Shown: positions 17,641 to 26,068, counted from the stretch's first letter. The stretch is 64,000 bases of DNA from CAZCFB01 sp964511535 (GCA_964511535.1 CAZEFW010000013.1:21387-85386); one strand, 5' to 3'. Numbers and translations are program-made. Notes: a model not told the origin generated them from the sequence alone.

Positions 17641-19734
17641 ATGATGGCTCGTGCCCACATACTGCTCGTCGCGTCCGCGCTGCTCTTCGCCGCACCAGCG
17701 AAGGCGGCGGTTCCCGAGTTTGCCCCGGACAGCGAGACGGTGCTGGTGGGGGCGGGCAGGGGGCAGCCTGCCGGGGCGTCGTCGTCAGCGGGAGAGTGGA
17801 AGAACCCGGGCGCCACGCTGCATCCTGGCAAGGCGGCCATCAAGGCGCGGGGGCACTGGCTGTTCGGGGGCGCTGGCAGCGGCTTCAAAAACGGCCAGCT
17901 GCGGGTGCGTTTCCGCAAGCACCGGCGCCTGGATGTGACATTGCTGGTGCGGGCAGCGGCGGGGGGCAAGGTGAGCAGCGGCGTGGGGATCCGGCTCAAC
18001 CGGGGCTGGGTTTCGCTGGTGCGGCTGACCGACGGCAAGCCGACGGCACTGACCCGGCCGCGCAAGCTGGGCTGGGTCAGCAGCAAGAAGCAGCTGGAGG
18101 TGGTGGTGCACGCCCTGGGGCCGCACCTGGTGGCCGCGCTGTACCAGGCGCCAAAGGGCAAGGCGGTGATGGCCCTGACCGCGGGGGGCCTGGAGCCGCG
18201 GGCCGGCAAGGTCGGGCTGGTCCTGGGCAAACGCCACGACAGGCGCTCCAGGATCACCCTGGTGGCCACCCGACCGGCCTGCCGCAAGCTCCCCGAAGCG
18301 AAGGTGGGCTGGCGGCCCCATATCATCGCCAGCATCCCCACGGAGAAGGCCGCCGGGGCCGGCGCGGCAGGGCTGGTGCTCGAGGCGCTGCCCGGCTCGC
18401 CACCGCGCACGGTGCTGCGGGCCTCGCCCGCCGGCGTGGAGCGGCTGTTCTGCGACCGGCGAGGCATCCTGAGCCTGTCGATCCGCGTTCCGTGGAAGTA
18501 CTTCGACCTCGACTACCTCGGCTGGCGCAAGGCGAAGCCCAAGGTGGAGCAGAAGGACTACCCGGTGCACCAGAGCTACCTCGGGCCGGACCAGGTGGCG
18601 CGCTTCCTCAAGGCCGTGCGCCAGCGGCACCCGAAGGACTCGCTGCTCAAGGTGCTGGGAAAGTCGCACCAGGGCCGCCCGATCTACGCCCTGGGCGTGG
18701 GCGAGAAGATCCGCGAGAACCCGGGCCGCCCGACCTTCCTCATCGTGGGCGCGCACCATGGCAACGAGCCCATGAGCGTGCTGTTCGTGCTGGACGCCAT
18801 CAGCCAGCTGCTCGACCGCGGCGCGCAGAGCGCGAAGGTACGGCGCTGGCTGTCGCGGGCCAACATCTGGTGCGTGCCCCTGGCCAACCCCGACGGGCTG
18901 GAGACTTACCTGGAGCATGACCGCTTCATGGGGCGAAAGAACGGCCAGGGCAGGGCGCCGCTCAAGGAAGCGAACATGGAGCTCGGCGTGGACCTGAACC
19001 GCAACTACCCCTTCCGCTGGAACACCGGCACCCGGCGCGCGTCCAGCGGCGACGCCGCCTCTCGCTATTATCGCGGGCCGTCGGCGGGCTCAGAGCCGGA
19101 GACCCGGGCCATCATGGGCCTGGCCGACCGGGAGCGCTTCGCCGGCGTGATCACCATCCACACCGGGACCGTGGCCCTGCTGGCGCCCTACACCATCGAC
19201 GACGTCAAGAACCCGGACCCCAACGAGGCATGGATGGTGGCGGAGCAGCTCATCAAGGATCTGCCCAAGCACCCCCAGGGCAAACCCTGGCTGGTGCGGC
19301 GCAATCTGTACAGCGTGGACGGCACGGACCAGGACTGGCATCGCAACGCCCACGGATCGGTGGCGCTGCTGGTGGAGGGGGCGCGCTGGTCGCCGCGCAA
19401 GGCGCACAACCGGCAGCGGCTGATCAAGGCGATCCGCCCGCTCTGGACCCGCATGCTCGACCGCTTCCTCGACGGCCCGGCCGTGGCCGGCACCGTGCTC
19501 TCCGCCGACGGCAAGCCCGCCGCTGCCGAGGTGATCCTCAAGCAGGCCCCTCCGCAGGAGGGTGAGCGCTGGACCACTCGCCCCCGGGACGGCCGGTTCT
19601 TCCGCTTCCTGCCGGGCAAGGACACCTACCACCTGGAGGTCAAGGCCGCGGACGGGGGCCGGCGGCTGGTGACAGTGGACGCGCGCAAGGGTGGAGTGGT
19701 AGAGGTGCAGGTTCAACTGCCAGGCTCGCCGTAA
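17641..19734 (+). CDS. Secreted M14 zinc carboxypeptidase
   Basis: 697 residues with a signal peptide (ALLFAAPAKA, cut near 22). The N-terminal 220 residues are beta-rich and resemble a concanavalin-like module. The peptidase domain (about 320-610) has the zinc motif HHGNE (His 373, Glu 376), the substrate-binding DLNRNYPF, the third zinc ligand in ITIHTG (His 507), and the likely catalytic Glu 579 in LLVEGARW. The last 80 residues resemble a carboxypeptidase regulatory-like beta domain (AGTVLSADGKPAAAEVIL). It would remove C-terminal residues from peptides or act on cell-wall peptides in periplasm or medium. ATG 17641 and 17644 are both possible; no Shine-Dalgarno is visible. Confidence 0.87.
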   Translation: MMARAHILLVASALLFAAPAKAAVPEFAPDSETVLVGAGRGQPAGASSSAGEWKNPGATLHPGKAAIKARGHWLFGGAGSGFKNGQLRVRFRKHRRLDVTLLVRAAAGGKVSSGVGIRLNRGWVSLVRLTDGKPTALTRPRKLGWVSSKKQLEVVVHALGPHLVAALYQAPKGKAVMALTAGGLEPRAGKVGLVLGKRHDRRSRITLVATRPACRKLPEAKVGWRPHIIASIPTEKAAGAGAAGLVLEALPGSPPRTVLRASPAGVERLFCDRRGILSLSIRVPWKYFDLDYLGWRKAKPKVEQKDYPVHQSYLGPDQVARFLKAVRQRHPKDSLLKVLGKSHQGRPIYALGVGEKIRENPGRPTFLIVGAHHGNEPMSVLFVLDAISQLLDRGAQSAKVRRWLSRANIWCVPLANPDGLETYLEHDRFMGRKNGQGRAPLKEANMELGVDLNRNYPFRWNTGTRRASSGDAASRYYRGPSAGSEPETRAIMGLADRERFAGVITIHTGTVALLAPYTIDDVKNPDPNEAWMVAEQLIKDLPKHPQGKPWLVRRNLYSVDGTDQDWHRNAHGSVALLVEGARWSPRKAHNRQRLIKAIRPLWTRMLDRFLDGPAVAGTVLSADGKPAAAEVILKQAPPQEGERWTTRPRDGRFFRFLPGKDTYHLEVKAADGGRRLVTVDARKGGVVEVQVQLPGSP

Positions 19735-19763
19735 GAGCCTCACGGTGTGGGGAGGATGCACCC

Positions 19764-20675
19764 ATGAACAGAGCGCTGCTAATTCTGTTTCTGTGCGCGG
19801 CAGGGGCCGGATGCGCCGATGACGGGGTAATGGTCACGGACGGCGCCGCCGCGGCAGACGCCATGGTGGAGACCGACGCCGCGGTCCCCGGGACATGGGT
19901 CACGGTCAAGGCCGGCGCCTTCTCCATGGGGTCGCCCGCCGCCGAACCCTGCCGCGACGCCGACGAGGCCGCGCACCAGGTCACCCTCACCCGGGACTTG
20001 CTGGTCTCCGCCACGGAGACGACCCAGGGCCAGTACCGGGCGCTGATGGGCAAGAGCCCGGCCTTTCACGGCGCGTGCGGTGATGCTTGCCCGGTGGAGT
20101 GGGTCACGTGGCACGAGGCCGCGGCCTACTGCAACGCCCTGTCGGCGCTCAAGGGCCTCTCCGCCTGCTACAGCTGCAGCGGCGCCGCCGACAAGACGCG
20201 CTGCGCCCTCTTCGGATCAGGGCAGCCCGCAGCCTGCCGCGGGTTCCGCCTGCCCACCGAGGCGGAGTGGGAGTTCGTGGCCAGGGCCGGCACCGCCACG
20301 GCCTTTTACAGCGGCGGCATCTCGTCATGCATGACCACCGACGCGGGCGCCGGCGCCATCGCCTGGTACAAGGTCAACGCCTCCGGTCTGACCCGCAAGG
20401 TCAAGGGGCTGAAGGCCAACGCCCTGGGCCTGTACGACATGAGCGGCAACGTCTACGAGTGGACCGGCGACTGGTACGGCCCATACCCCGCCGGCGCGGC
20501 GACAGATCCGGCGGGGCCCTCCACCGGCACCGAGCGGGTGTTCCGCGGCGGCGCGTACTACTTCAACGCCGAGCACGCCCGGTCGGCTAACCGGGAGCGG
20601 TTCGCGCCCGACAAGCGGCTGACCTTCGTCGGGTTCCGCTGCGTGCGCAGCCTCAGCCCCGGAGGTGCGTCATGA
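19764..20675 (+). CDS. SUMF1/FGE-like (formylglycine-generating enzyme fold) lipoprotein
   Basis: 303 residues; lipobox AGAGC then an Asp/Ala spacer. The FGE-sulfatase fold is clear: SMGSP near the start, VTWHEAAAYCNALS, GFRLPTEAEWEFVARAG, LYDMSGNVYEWTGDWYG and a terminal RGGAYYF with FVGFRCVRSL. Proteins of this fold are formylglycine generators, other oxidases or noncatalytic binding modules. Here the extra Cys pairs (CYSCSG, CGDAC) suggest disulfides in an exported protein, and the paired catalytic cysteines of true FGE cannot be confirmed by eye. The final ATGA overlaps the start of the nitrilase-fold gene, so the two are translationally coupled. A second FGE-like gene lies at 25178-26068. 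Confidence 0.85.
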   Translation: MNRALLILFLCAAGAGCADDGVMVTDGAAAADAMVETDAAVPGTWVTVKAGAFSMGSPAAEPCRDADEAAHQVTLTRDLLVSATETTQGQYRALMGKSPAFHGACGDACPVEWVTWHEAAAYCNALSALKGLSACYSCSGAADKTRCALFGSGQPAACRGFRLPTEAEWEFVARAGTATAFYSGGISSCMTTDAGAGAIAWYKVNASGLTRKVKGLKANALGLYDMSGNVYEWTGDWYGPYPAGAATDPAGPSTGTERVFRGGAYYFNAEHARSANRERFAPDKRLTFVGFRCVRSLSPGGAS

Positions 20676-21529
20676 ACCAGCGGGTCATGTGGCATGTCCC
20701 CGCGCTGGCCCTGCTGGCCTGCGCCTGCGCCGACCCCGGGGCAGCGCTTCCGGCCCCCGCAGTGGGCCGCCCTCTGGCCACCGACGTGAAGGTCGCCGCG
20801 GTGCAGTACGGCACGGGCAGCCACGGGCTGGTGGACACCGACTGCGCCAGCGCCGTCCTGCCCGACGCCTGCGCCGTGGCGAAGCTGGTGGAGCAGGCCG
20901 CCAAGGCGGGCGCGAAGCTGGTGGTGACCCCGGAGTACGGCCTGGGCCAGAAGTACCTGGAGCCGGTGCCGGTGGTGGGCAAGAACCCCGGCACCGACGC
21001 CAGCTGGTCCGGTGGCTCGCTGATCAAGAGCTTCAGCCAGCGCGCGGCGCTGCTGAAGATCCACCTGGTGGTCAACCTGCAGACCAACGGCGGGGGCGGC
21101 GCGCGGTACAACTCCCAGGTGGCCTTCAGTCCCTCCGGCGCCGTTGCCGCGATTCACCACAAGTTCGAACTCTTCGCCAGCGAGCGCAAGAGCCTCACGC
21201 CGGGCAAGGAGCTGAACGTCTTCTCCAGCCCGGTGGGCAAGGTGGGCCTGCTCATCTGCGCGGACCTGTACGGAGACCTGCGCAAGCATCGTCAGCTGAC
21301 GGGTCCCCTCGGGGCGCGCGTGGTGGCCGTCTCCTCCCTCTGGACCGCGGACGGCGGCTGGCGCTGGCAGCAGAACTTCGCCCGCAACTGGGGCGTGTAC
21401 GTGGTTGGCTCCAACACCACCGGCGGGGCAGGGCGCGGCGGCGGCATCTTCGATCCCACGGGCCGCGTGCTGGCCAAGCATACCGACGGCAAGCCGGCGG
21501 TCACCCTGGCCAGCATTCCGGCGCGCTGA
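20672..21529 (+). CDS. Carbon-nitrogen hydrolase (nitrilase-fold) lipoprotein, biotinidase/vanin-like
   Basis: 285 residues with a lipoprotein signal (LLACAC). The nitrilase catalytic triad is visible: Glu 88 in TPEYGL, Lys 164 in HHKFEL and Cys 196 in LLICADLY. The family cleaves C-N bonds of nitriles or amides. An exported, membrane-anchored member is unusual among bacteria, where most are cytoplasmic, and recalls the extracellular biotinidase/pantetheinase branch. The start ATG overlaps the stop of the FGE-like lipoprotein by 4 bp, so they probably work in the same compartment. Substrate is not predictable from sequence alone. A typical length for the single-domain enzyme. Confidence 0.85.
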   Translation: MNQRVMWHVPALALLACACADPGAALPAPAVGRPLATDVKVAAVQYGTGSHGLVDTDCASAVLPDACAVAKLVEQAAKAGAKLVVTPEYGLGQKYLEPVPVVGKNPGTDASWSGGSLIKSFSQRAALLKIHLVVNLQTNGGGGARYNSQVAFSPSGAVAAIHHKFELFASERKSLTPGKELNVFSSPVGKVGLLICADLYGDLRKHRQLTGPLGARVVAVSSLWTADGGWRWQQNFARNWGVYVVGSNTTGGAGRGGGIFDPTGRVLAKHTDGKPAVTLASIPAR

Positions 21530-21532
21530 GCA

Positions 21533-21541
21533 TGTTAAGCT
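21533..21541 (+). promoter_or_regulatory. Extended -10-like element before the Pro/Asp lipoprotein gene
   Basis: TGTTAAGCT (TGnTAAnnT), 34 nt before the GTG start at 21576. No good -35 is visible. Same form as the elements at 8052-8060 and 43341-43349. Confidence 0.3.
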
Positions 21542-21575
21542 GACTCCTTCAACTCGACGTCGACAGGAGGAGCCC

Positions 21576-22337
21576 GTGGTCGGAAGGGTGGCAGCAAGCT
21601 GCGCGCGGTACGGTCTCGTCGCATCGCTGCTGGTCTGCCCCATGGGAGGGTGCGAGATGCGCCTGGGCGACAGCCCCTTCCTGTGCAACAGCGGCGGGAG
21701 CCCCCTGTGCCCGCCGGGTTACGAGTGCCGGCAAGGCCGCTGCGTCAAAAAGGGGGTCTGCCCCTCCGCGAGTCCGCTGTGCGGCCGCACCGAGGCCGGC
21801 GGCCCCCTGGTGGACGCCGGTCCGCCGGAGGCTGGCAAGCCGCCCCCGCCCGACAGCAAGGCGTGGCCCCCGGACAGCGTGGCCTGGCCGCCCGACAGCA
21901 AGCCGTGGCCCCCGGACCAGAAGACCTGGCCGCAGGACATGCCGCCCCCGCCGCCGGACATGCCGCCCCCGCCGCCGGACATGCCACCCCCGCCGCCGGA
22001 CATGCCGCAGCCGAAGCCTGATCTGCCGCCCACCGCGGGTGGGTACGGCGCCACCTGCGGCGGCATCTACCCCGGGTGCAAGCCCGGCTTCACCTGTATG
22101 GCGATCCCGGGCCACACGCCGTCGTTCTGCACCGTAAAATGCCCCAGCATCGGCCAGACCTGCAGCGGCACCCCGGGCAACACCCACGCCAAGTGCGTGC
22201 TCAAGGATAGCGGCGGCCAGCTCTGGTGCGCGTTCATCTGCGCATACAACATGCAGAAGTGGCCATGCCCCAACAACATGACCTGCGCAAAGCTGCCCAA
22301 CCCGCCCACCAGCCTGCAGTACCCGTGCATGCCCTGA
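21576..22337 (+). CDS. Small Cys-rich lipoprotein with Pro/Asp linker
   Basis: 253 residues from GTG 21576, which has AGGAGG (21565-21570) 5 nt upstream; the open frame extends upstream into the nitrilase gene but without a start that makes sense. Lipobox PMGGC. Two Cys-rich modules (about 28-60 and 165-250) flank a linker of repeated PPPPDM and WPPDS units. The C-terminal module resembles short disulfide-rich domains in other myxobacterial lipoproteins (CPSIGQTC, CTGTPG-like spacing). Probably surface-exposed; function unknown. Its stop codon at 22335-22337 is immediately followed by the structured repeat. Confidence 0.78.
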   Translation: MVGRVAASCARYGLVASLLVCPMGGCEMRLGDSPFLCNSGGSPLCPPGYECRQGRCVKKGVCPSASPLCGRTEAGGPLVDAGPPEAGKPPPPDSKAWPPDSVAWPPDSKPWPPDQKTWPQDMPPPPPDMPPPPPDMPPPPPDMPQPKPDLPPTAGGYGATCGGIYPGCKPGFTCMAIPGHTPSFCTVKCPSIGQTCSGTPGNTHAKCVLKDSGGQLWCAFICAYNMQKWPCPNNMTCAKLPNPPTSLQYPCMP

Positions 22338-22490
22338 GGGCTGACCAACAATCCTCCCGTCGCCAGGCTTGCTCCTGAAACCACTGGCTTTGTTGCTCGT
22401 CGGTCACTTGCCACCAGCAAGCTCCCTCCTCGCGCCTCGCCAGTGATTCCAGTTGCTTCGCCTGACTCGGTCCGGATCATTGGTCACCCC
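22338..22490 (-). repeat. Structured interspersed repeat, copy 3 (inverted relative to copies 1 and 2)
   Basis: Reverse complement of this 153-bp segment aligns closely with copy 1 through the core. The end stem is GGGCTGACCAACAATCC (22338-22354) with GGATCATTGGTCACCCC (22474-22490), three mismatches in 17 pairs, and its sequence is unlike the ends of copies 1 and 2. The inner stem is CACTGGC (22382-22388) with GCCAGTG (22439-22445), and the hairpin is CTTGC (22407-22411) with GCAAG (22417-22421). It begins directly after the stop codon of the plus-strand lipoprotein gene and lies downstream of and in the same direction as the FG-GAP gene. Confidence 0.8.
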
Positions 22491-22503
22491 TCTGCTGGCC
22501 GGC

Positions 22504-23820
22504 TCAGCGCACCCACACCTCCAGGTAAGCGCCGGCCTTGATGATGAAGCCCTGGTTCTTCTTGGCCACCACCACGCGCACGATGTCGAGCTTGCCGTTG
22601 CCGTCCAGGTCACCCAGGTCGATGCCATAGGCGTTGACGCTGGACGCGGACTCCACCGGGGCGCCGGGCGGGAAGGTCTTGGCGTCGGGCAGCCTGGCCG
22701 CGCTGTCCTCGGTCCAGGTCTTGCCCGTGCCGTCGCCCAGGTAGAGGCGCAGCCCCTGGCTCGCCTCGTGGGTCACCAGGTCGGGGTTGCCGTCGCCGTC
22801 CATGTCGCCCAGGTGCGAGATGTGCGCGCTGTCCACCTGCGCTGCCTGCTTGAACGACGTGCCCTTGTCGCTCAGGTAGATGGTCCCGCCCGCGGACACA
22901 TCGGGGAAGGTGTCGCCGTTGACATCCCCCACCGAGCCCTGCACCGGCGTGCCCACGCCGGGGTAGGAGCCGCCCTGCAGGCTGGCCACCTCGGTCCAGC
23001 TGCTGCCGTCCCCGCCGTTGGCGTAGACCTTACAGATCACGCCCCCGCCGCTCTTGTGGGCCTGGCCGAAGGCGAACAGGTCCTGATCCCCGTCCGCGTC
23101 CATGTCCACCATGGCGAAGTGGCCCACGTTGGAGAAGGTGCCGCCCTTGCCGAAGCTGGGCAAGCCGCTGGCGGTGGCCTCGGTGAAGCCCCCCTTGCCG
23201 TCGCCCAGCAGCAGGCGCACGCCAGCGGCGAACTGGTCCGCGCCCAGCACCAGATCGAGCTTGCGGTCGCCGTTGACCTCCCCCAGCCCGGCGCCGCTGT
23301 ATGTGCCCTTGAGCCCCGACGGCGAGCTCTCCTTGAACGAGCCCGCGCCGTCGTTCAGGTACACCTTCACGCCAGCGACATGGTCCCCGAAGGCGACGTC
23401 CATGTCCCCGTCGCCGTCCAGGTCCCCCACATCGCCGCCCCAGCCGCCGGCGAACCCGCCGCTGTTGAGCTTGGTGGGCGTCGCGAACTTGCCCTTGCCT
23501 TGGCCCATGTAGACGTAGAACGCCTTGAGCCGCGGGTTGAGGCTCAGGTCGGCCACGCCGTCGCCGTTGAAGTACCCGATCTGCGGCACCGCCTTGTGCC
23601 CGGAGTCGGAGCCGATGGTGCTCCACCAGGCCAGGGAGAACGCCCCGGACGCGGGCTTGCCCATGGGCACCACCGTGCTGGAGCCGGTCTTGATGCCCGC
23701 AAAGGACGAGTCCACGCCGGGGGTGACGCCGCCGTCAGCGGCCCCGCCATCGCCCACCGAAGATTTACCGCCGCCGCAGGCCGCCAGCAGGGCGAAGGAG
23801 AGCAGGATTCGTGTGTTCAT
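22504..23820 (-). CDS. FG-GAP/VCBS-repeat lipoprotein (calcium-binding integrin-like propeller)
   Basis: 438 residues with lipobox LLAAC. The mature protein is a run of FG-GAP-like repeats, each holding a calcium-loop motif: DLDGDGDMDVAFGD, DMDADGDQDLFAFG, DMDGDGNPDLVTH and DLDGNGKLDIVRV, with variants such as GEVNGDRKLDLVLG. Such proteins form seven-bladed propellers similar to the integrin alpha head and are often surface adhesins. Its start ATG 23820 sits just after a 13-bp palindrome (23861-23890). The structured repeat copy 3 follows its stop codon (22504) by 13 nt. Function beyond Ca-binding scaffold is not known. Confidence 0.88.
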   Translation of the reverse strand: MNTRILLSFALLAACGGGKSSVGDGGAADGGVTPGVDSSFAGIKTGSSTVVPMGKPASGAFSLAWWSTIGSDSGHKAVPQIGYFNGDGVADLSLNPRLKAFYVYMGQGKGKFATPTKLNSGGFAGGWGGDVGDLDGDGDMDVAFGDHVAGVKVYLNDGAGSFKESSPSGLKGTYSGAGLGEVNGDRKLDLVLGADQFAAGVRLLLGDGKGGFTEATASGLPSFGKGGTFSNVGHFAMVDMDADGDQDLFAFGQAHKSGGGVICKVYANGGDGSSWTEVASLQGGSYPGVGTPVQGSVGDVNGDTFPDVSAGGTIYLSDKGTSFKQAAQVDSAHISHLGDMDGDGNPDLVTHEASQGLRLYLGDGTGKTWTEDSAARLPDAKTFPPGAPVESASSVNAYGIDLGDLDGNGKLDIVRVVVAKKNQGFIIKAGAYLEVWVR

Positions 23821-23860
23821 GCTCCCAGTATAGCCGCCGTCCAGGAGCCGCCTTGACTGT

Positions 23861-23890
23861 CAACCGTCAACTGCCAACAGTTGACGGTTG
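23861..23890. repeat. 13-bp perfect inverted repeat, probable hairpin
   Basis: CAACCGTCAACTG (23861-23873), loop CCAA, CAGTTGACGGTTG (23878-23890). It lies between two minus-strand genes, after the stop of the LysM gene at 23906. There is no T-run after it on the minus strand, so it is either a factor-dependent terminator or a dispersed repeat. Related to the GTCGACAGT repeat at 17555. Confidence 0.6.
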
Positions 23891-23905
23891 AACGGCCCGA
23901 GGCAC

Positions 23906-25177
23906 CTACAGATCACCACCCTTGATCAACGCCGCGATGATCTTCGCCGCGCCCGTCAGGCTGCCTCGTCCCGGGTAGCCGGCCAGGGCCACGATCCAGC
24001 GGCTGCGGTGCTTCGGGTTGTAGATGTAGATGTTCTCGCTCAGCCAGTCGCGGGAGAAGCCGGCCTTGCGGAACAGGGCGTAGCCTTCCTTCTCGGGGAA
24101 AGCCCGGGCGAAGGCGTCCCACACCCGGTCGCTGCGGCCCTTGCGCTTGCGGTTCATGGCCCGGCGCAGCAGCTTCAGGTGCTGGCTCTGGCCGTCGTCG
24201 CCCAAGCGCAGGCGCCGCCGCCGGGGCAGCTGTTCGTGCAGCATCATGCGGCACATGGTCTTGGCCAGGTCGCTCAGGGTTGTGCAGGCCGCGCCCTGGC
24301 ACGGGTAGCGTCCCTTGCCCACGCGCGCCGGGAGCTTCTTGCGGCGCTTGCCCTCGCGCAGGGTGATGGCCGGGGACTTTTTGAGCCGCTTGCCGTGCCC
24401 CTGGCTGGCCCACTGCTGGGCAGCGTAGGCCCGTATGATGTAGGTGTGCTCCAGGCCGGCCCGCCGCAGGGTGCCGCCCTTGCCGTTGAGCGCGTCATAG
24501 CCGGCCAGCTGCACCAGCCGGTTGTGGGGGATGTTCTTGCTCAGATGCACCGCCTCCTCGAACAGGTCCTGGATTCCGAAGGTGCGGTCGCCCTTCCTGT
24601 AATGAAAGGTCACCTGGGTCTTGACGCCGAAGCGGTGCCGCCGCAGCAGCTCCAGCGCGCCGATGGCGGAGAAGAGCTTCACCGTGGAGGCCGGGTTCCA
24701 GCCGTACGGCTCCGACGCCAGCTTGCCGTATGAGAGCAGGCGGTGGCTCTGCACCCGCGTCCCCCCGCGGCTGAGGCGGATCTCCGCCACCATGGCGCGG
24801 AACTTCTTCGGCGGGGAGAAGCCTCGCTTGCGCATCTTATTCCGCAGGGCGCCCTCGGCGAAGTCGTCGGCGCTCCAGTCGCACTGGCCGCGCACGAAGC
24901 GCCCGGCGGCGCCGCGTCCCTCGCGCCCCTTGCCCCCCTTGCGCCCCTGACACCGCGGCACCTGCAGCTCCTGCCCGGGCCAGATCTTGTCCGGCGCCTT
25001 GAGCACTCCCCGGTTGGCCGCCATCAGCTGGTCCACGGAGCAGCCGGTGCGCAGCGCGATATGTCCCAGGGTCTCGTCCTGGCGCACGGTGACCTTGCCG
25101 CCGCCGGCCGACGCTGCCGCGGGGGCCAGGGCTGCGAGGCTGGCAGCCAGCAGGGCTATGGCCGCCGCCCGCTGCAT
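23906..25177 (-). CDS. LysM protein with SxxK serine hydrolase (class A beta-lactamase/transpeptidase-like) domain
   Basis: 423 residues with a signal peptide (about 1-24), a LysM peptidoglycan-binding motif at about 28-75, a basic spacer (78-100), and a C-terminal domain of the penicillin-recognising fold. The active-site tetrad is S164-T-V-K167 in NPASTVKLF and the second motif is S213-K-N215 in HLSKNIPHN. The KTG box could not be found; VALAGY near the end is the likely beta-3 strand. Likely acts on peptidoglycan in the periplasm, or degrades beta-lactams. It starts at ATG 25177, directly after the stop codon of the FGE-like gene (TAGATG), so the two are coupled. Confidence 0.82.
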   Translation of the reverse strand: MQRAAAIALLAASLAALAPAAASAGGGKVTVRQDETLGHIALRTGCSVDQLMAANRGVLKAPDKIWPGQELQVPRCQGRKGGKGREGRGAAGRFVRGQCDWSADDFAEGALRNKMRKRGFSPPKKFRAMVAEIRLSRGGTRVQSHRLLSYGKLASEPYGWNPASTVKLFSAIGALELLRRHRFGVKTQVTFHYRKGDRTFGIQDLFEEAVHLSKNIPHNRLVQLAGYDALNGKGGTLRRAGLEHTYIIRAYAAQQWASQGHGKRLKKSPAITLREGKRRKKLPARVGKGRYPCQGAACTTLSDLAKTMCRMMLHEQLPRRRRLRLGDDGQSQHLKLLRRAMNRKRKGRSDRVWDAFARAFPEKEGYALFRKAGFSRDWLSENIYIYNPKHRSRWIVALAGYPGRGSLTGAAKIIAALIKGGDL

Positions 25178-26068
25178 CTACTCCGCGGCGCCTTCCCGGG
25201 CCAGGGCCTTTGCCTGCGCCACGGTGGCCGCGCAGCGGAAGCCGAAGTGATGGTACGGCTTGTTGCCCGGCACATGGGAACGCCGGTAGTAGGTGGTGGC
25301 GTAGGAAGCCGGCCAGTACCAGGACCCGCCGCGAACCACCCGACGCCGGAGCCGCTTGCACGGCTCCGCCCCGCCGCAGGGCCCCTTCGGCTCGATGCCC
25401 TGGCACGCCGCGCCGCACCGCTTGTAGCTCGAGGTGTACCAGTCGAGCACCCACTCCCAGGAGTTGCCCGCCATGTCGTACAGCCCGAACTGAGTCGGCG
25501 CGCGCTGGCCCACCTCCCAGGTGCGCCCCTTCTCCGGCTTGCGCCCCTTCTTCTTCACACCGCACGAGCGCCGCCCCCGGCGGTCCATGATGATGGCCCG
25601 CTTGCAGGTGGCCGGCTCGTCGCCCCAGGGGAACTTGCGTCCGTCCACGCCCCGGGCCGCCTTCTCCCACTGGGCCTCGGTGGGCAGGGTCTTGCCCATG
25701 ACCTCACAGTAGGTCTTCGCGTGGTACCAGCTCACCCCGACCTTGGGCTGGCGCGGCCGGCTGTAGTCGTTGTAGGCGGTCTTCGCCCGCTTGCACTTGC
25801 CCGCCTTGACGCAGGCGACGTATCGCTCAACCGTCACCTCGTATCTGTCCATGTAGAAAGTCTGAACCCAGACCTTCTCCCGGGGGCGTGCGTGTTTGGG
25901 CCCGTCATCCGCGCCGCGGAGGAACCAGCCGCCCGGTACGCAGCCCATGTCCATGGGACCCGGCGCGCAGGGCAGCGCCGCGGGAGGAGTGGCTGGCGCG
26001 TCGGCGTGAGCCGGGAGGGAGGGGAGGGCAAAAAGCAGTGAAGCGAGTGGTAGGATTGCGCGTCTCAT
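25178..26068 (-). CDS. SUMF1/FGE-like exported protein
   Basis: 296 residues from ATG 26068. The frame extends to 26311, but that region overlaps the divergent M23 gene, and only MRRAILPLASLLFALPSLP looks like a signal peptide. FGE-sulfatase fold: FYMDRYEVTVERYVACV, VSWYHAKTYCEVMGK, LPTEAQWEKAARGVDGRKF, YDMAGNSWEWVLDWY, RGGSWYWP and GFRCA. It lies first in a two-gene operon, its stop codon touching the start of the LysM/SxxK protein. Probably periplasmic; like the FGE-like lipoprotein at 19764, enzymatic activity cannot be confirmed by eye. Confidence 0.83.
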   Translation of the reverse strand: MRRAILPLASLLFALPSLPAHADAPATPPAALPCAPGPMDMGCVPGGWFLRGADDGPKHARPREKVWVQTFYMDRYEVTVERYVACVKAGKCKRAKTAYNDYSRPRQPKVGVSWYHAKTYCEVMGKTLPTEAQWEKAARGVDGRKFPWGDEPATCKRAIIMDRRGRRSCGVKKKGRKPEKGRTWEVGQRAPTQFGLYDMAGNSWEWVLDWYTSSYKRCGAACQGIEPKGPCGGAEPCKRLRRRVVRGGSWYWPASYATTYYRRSHVPGNKPYHHFGFRCAATVAQAKALAREGAAE

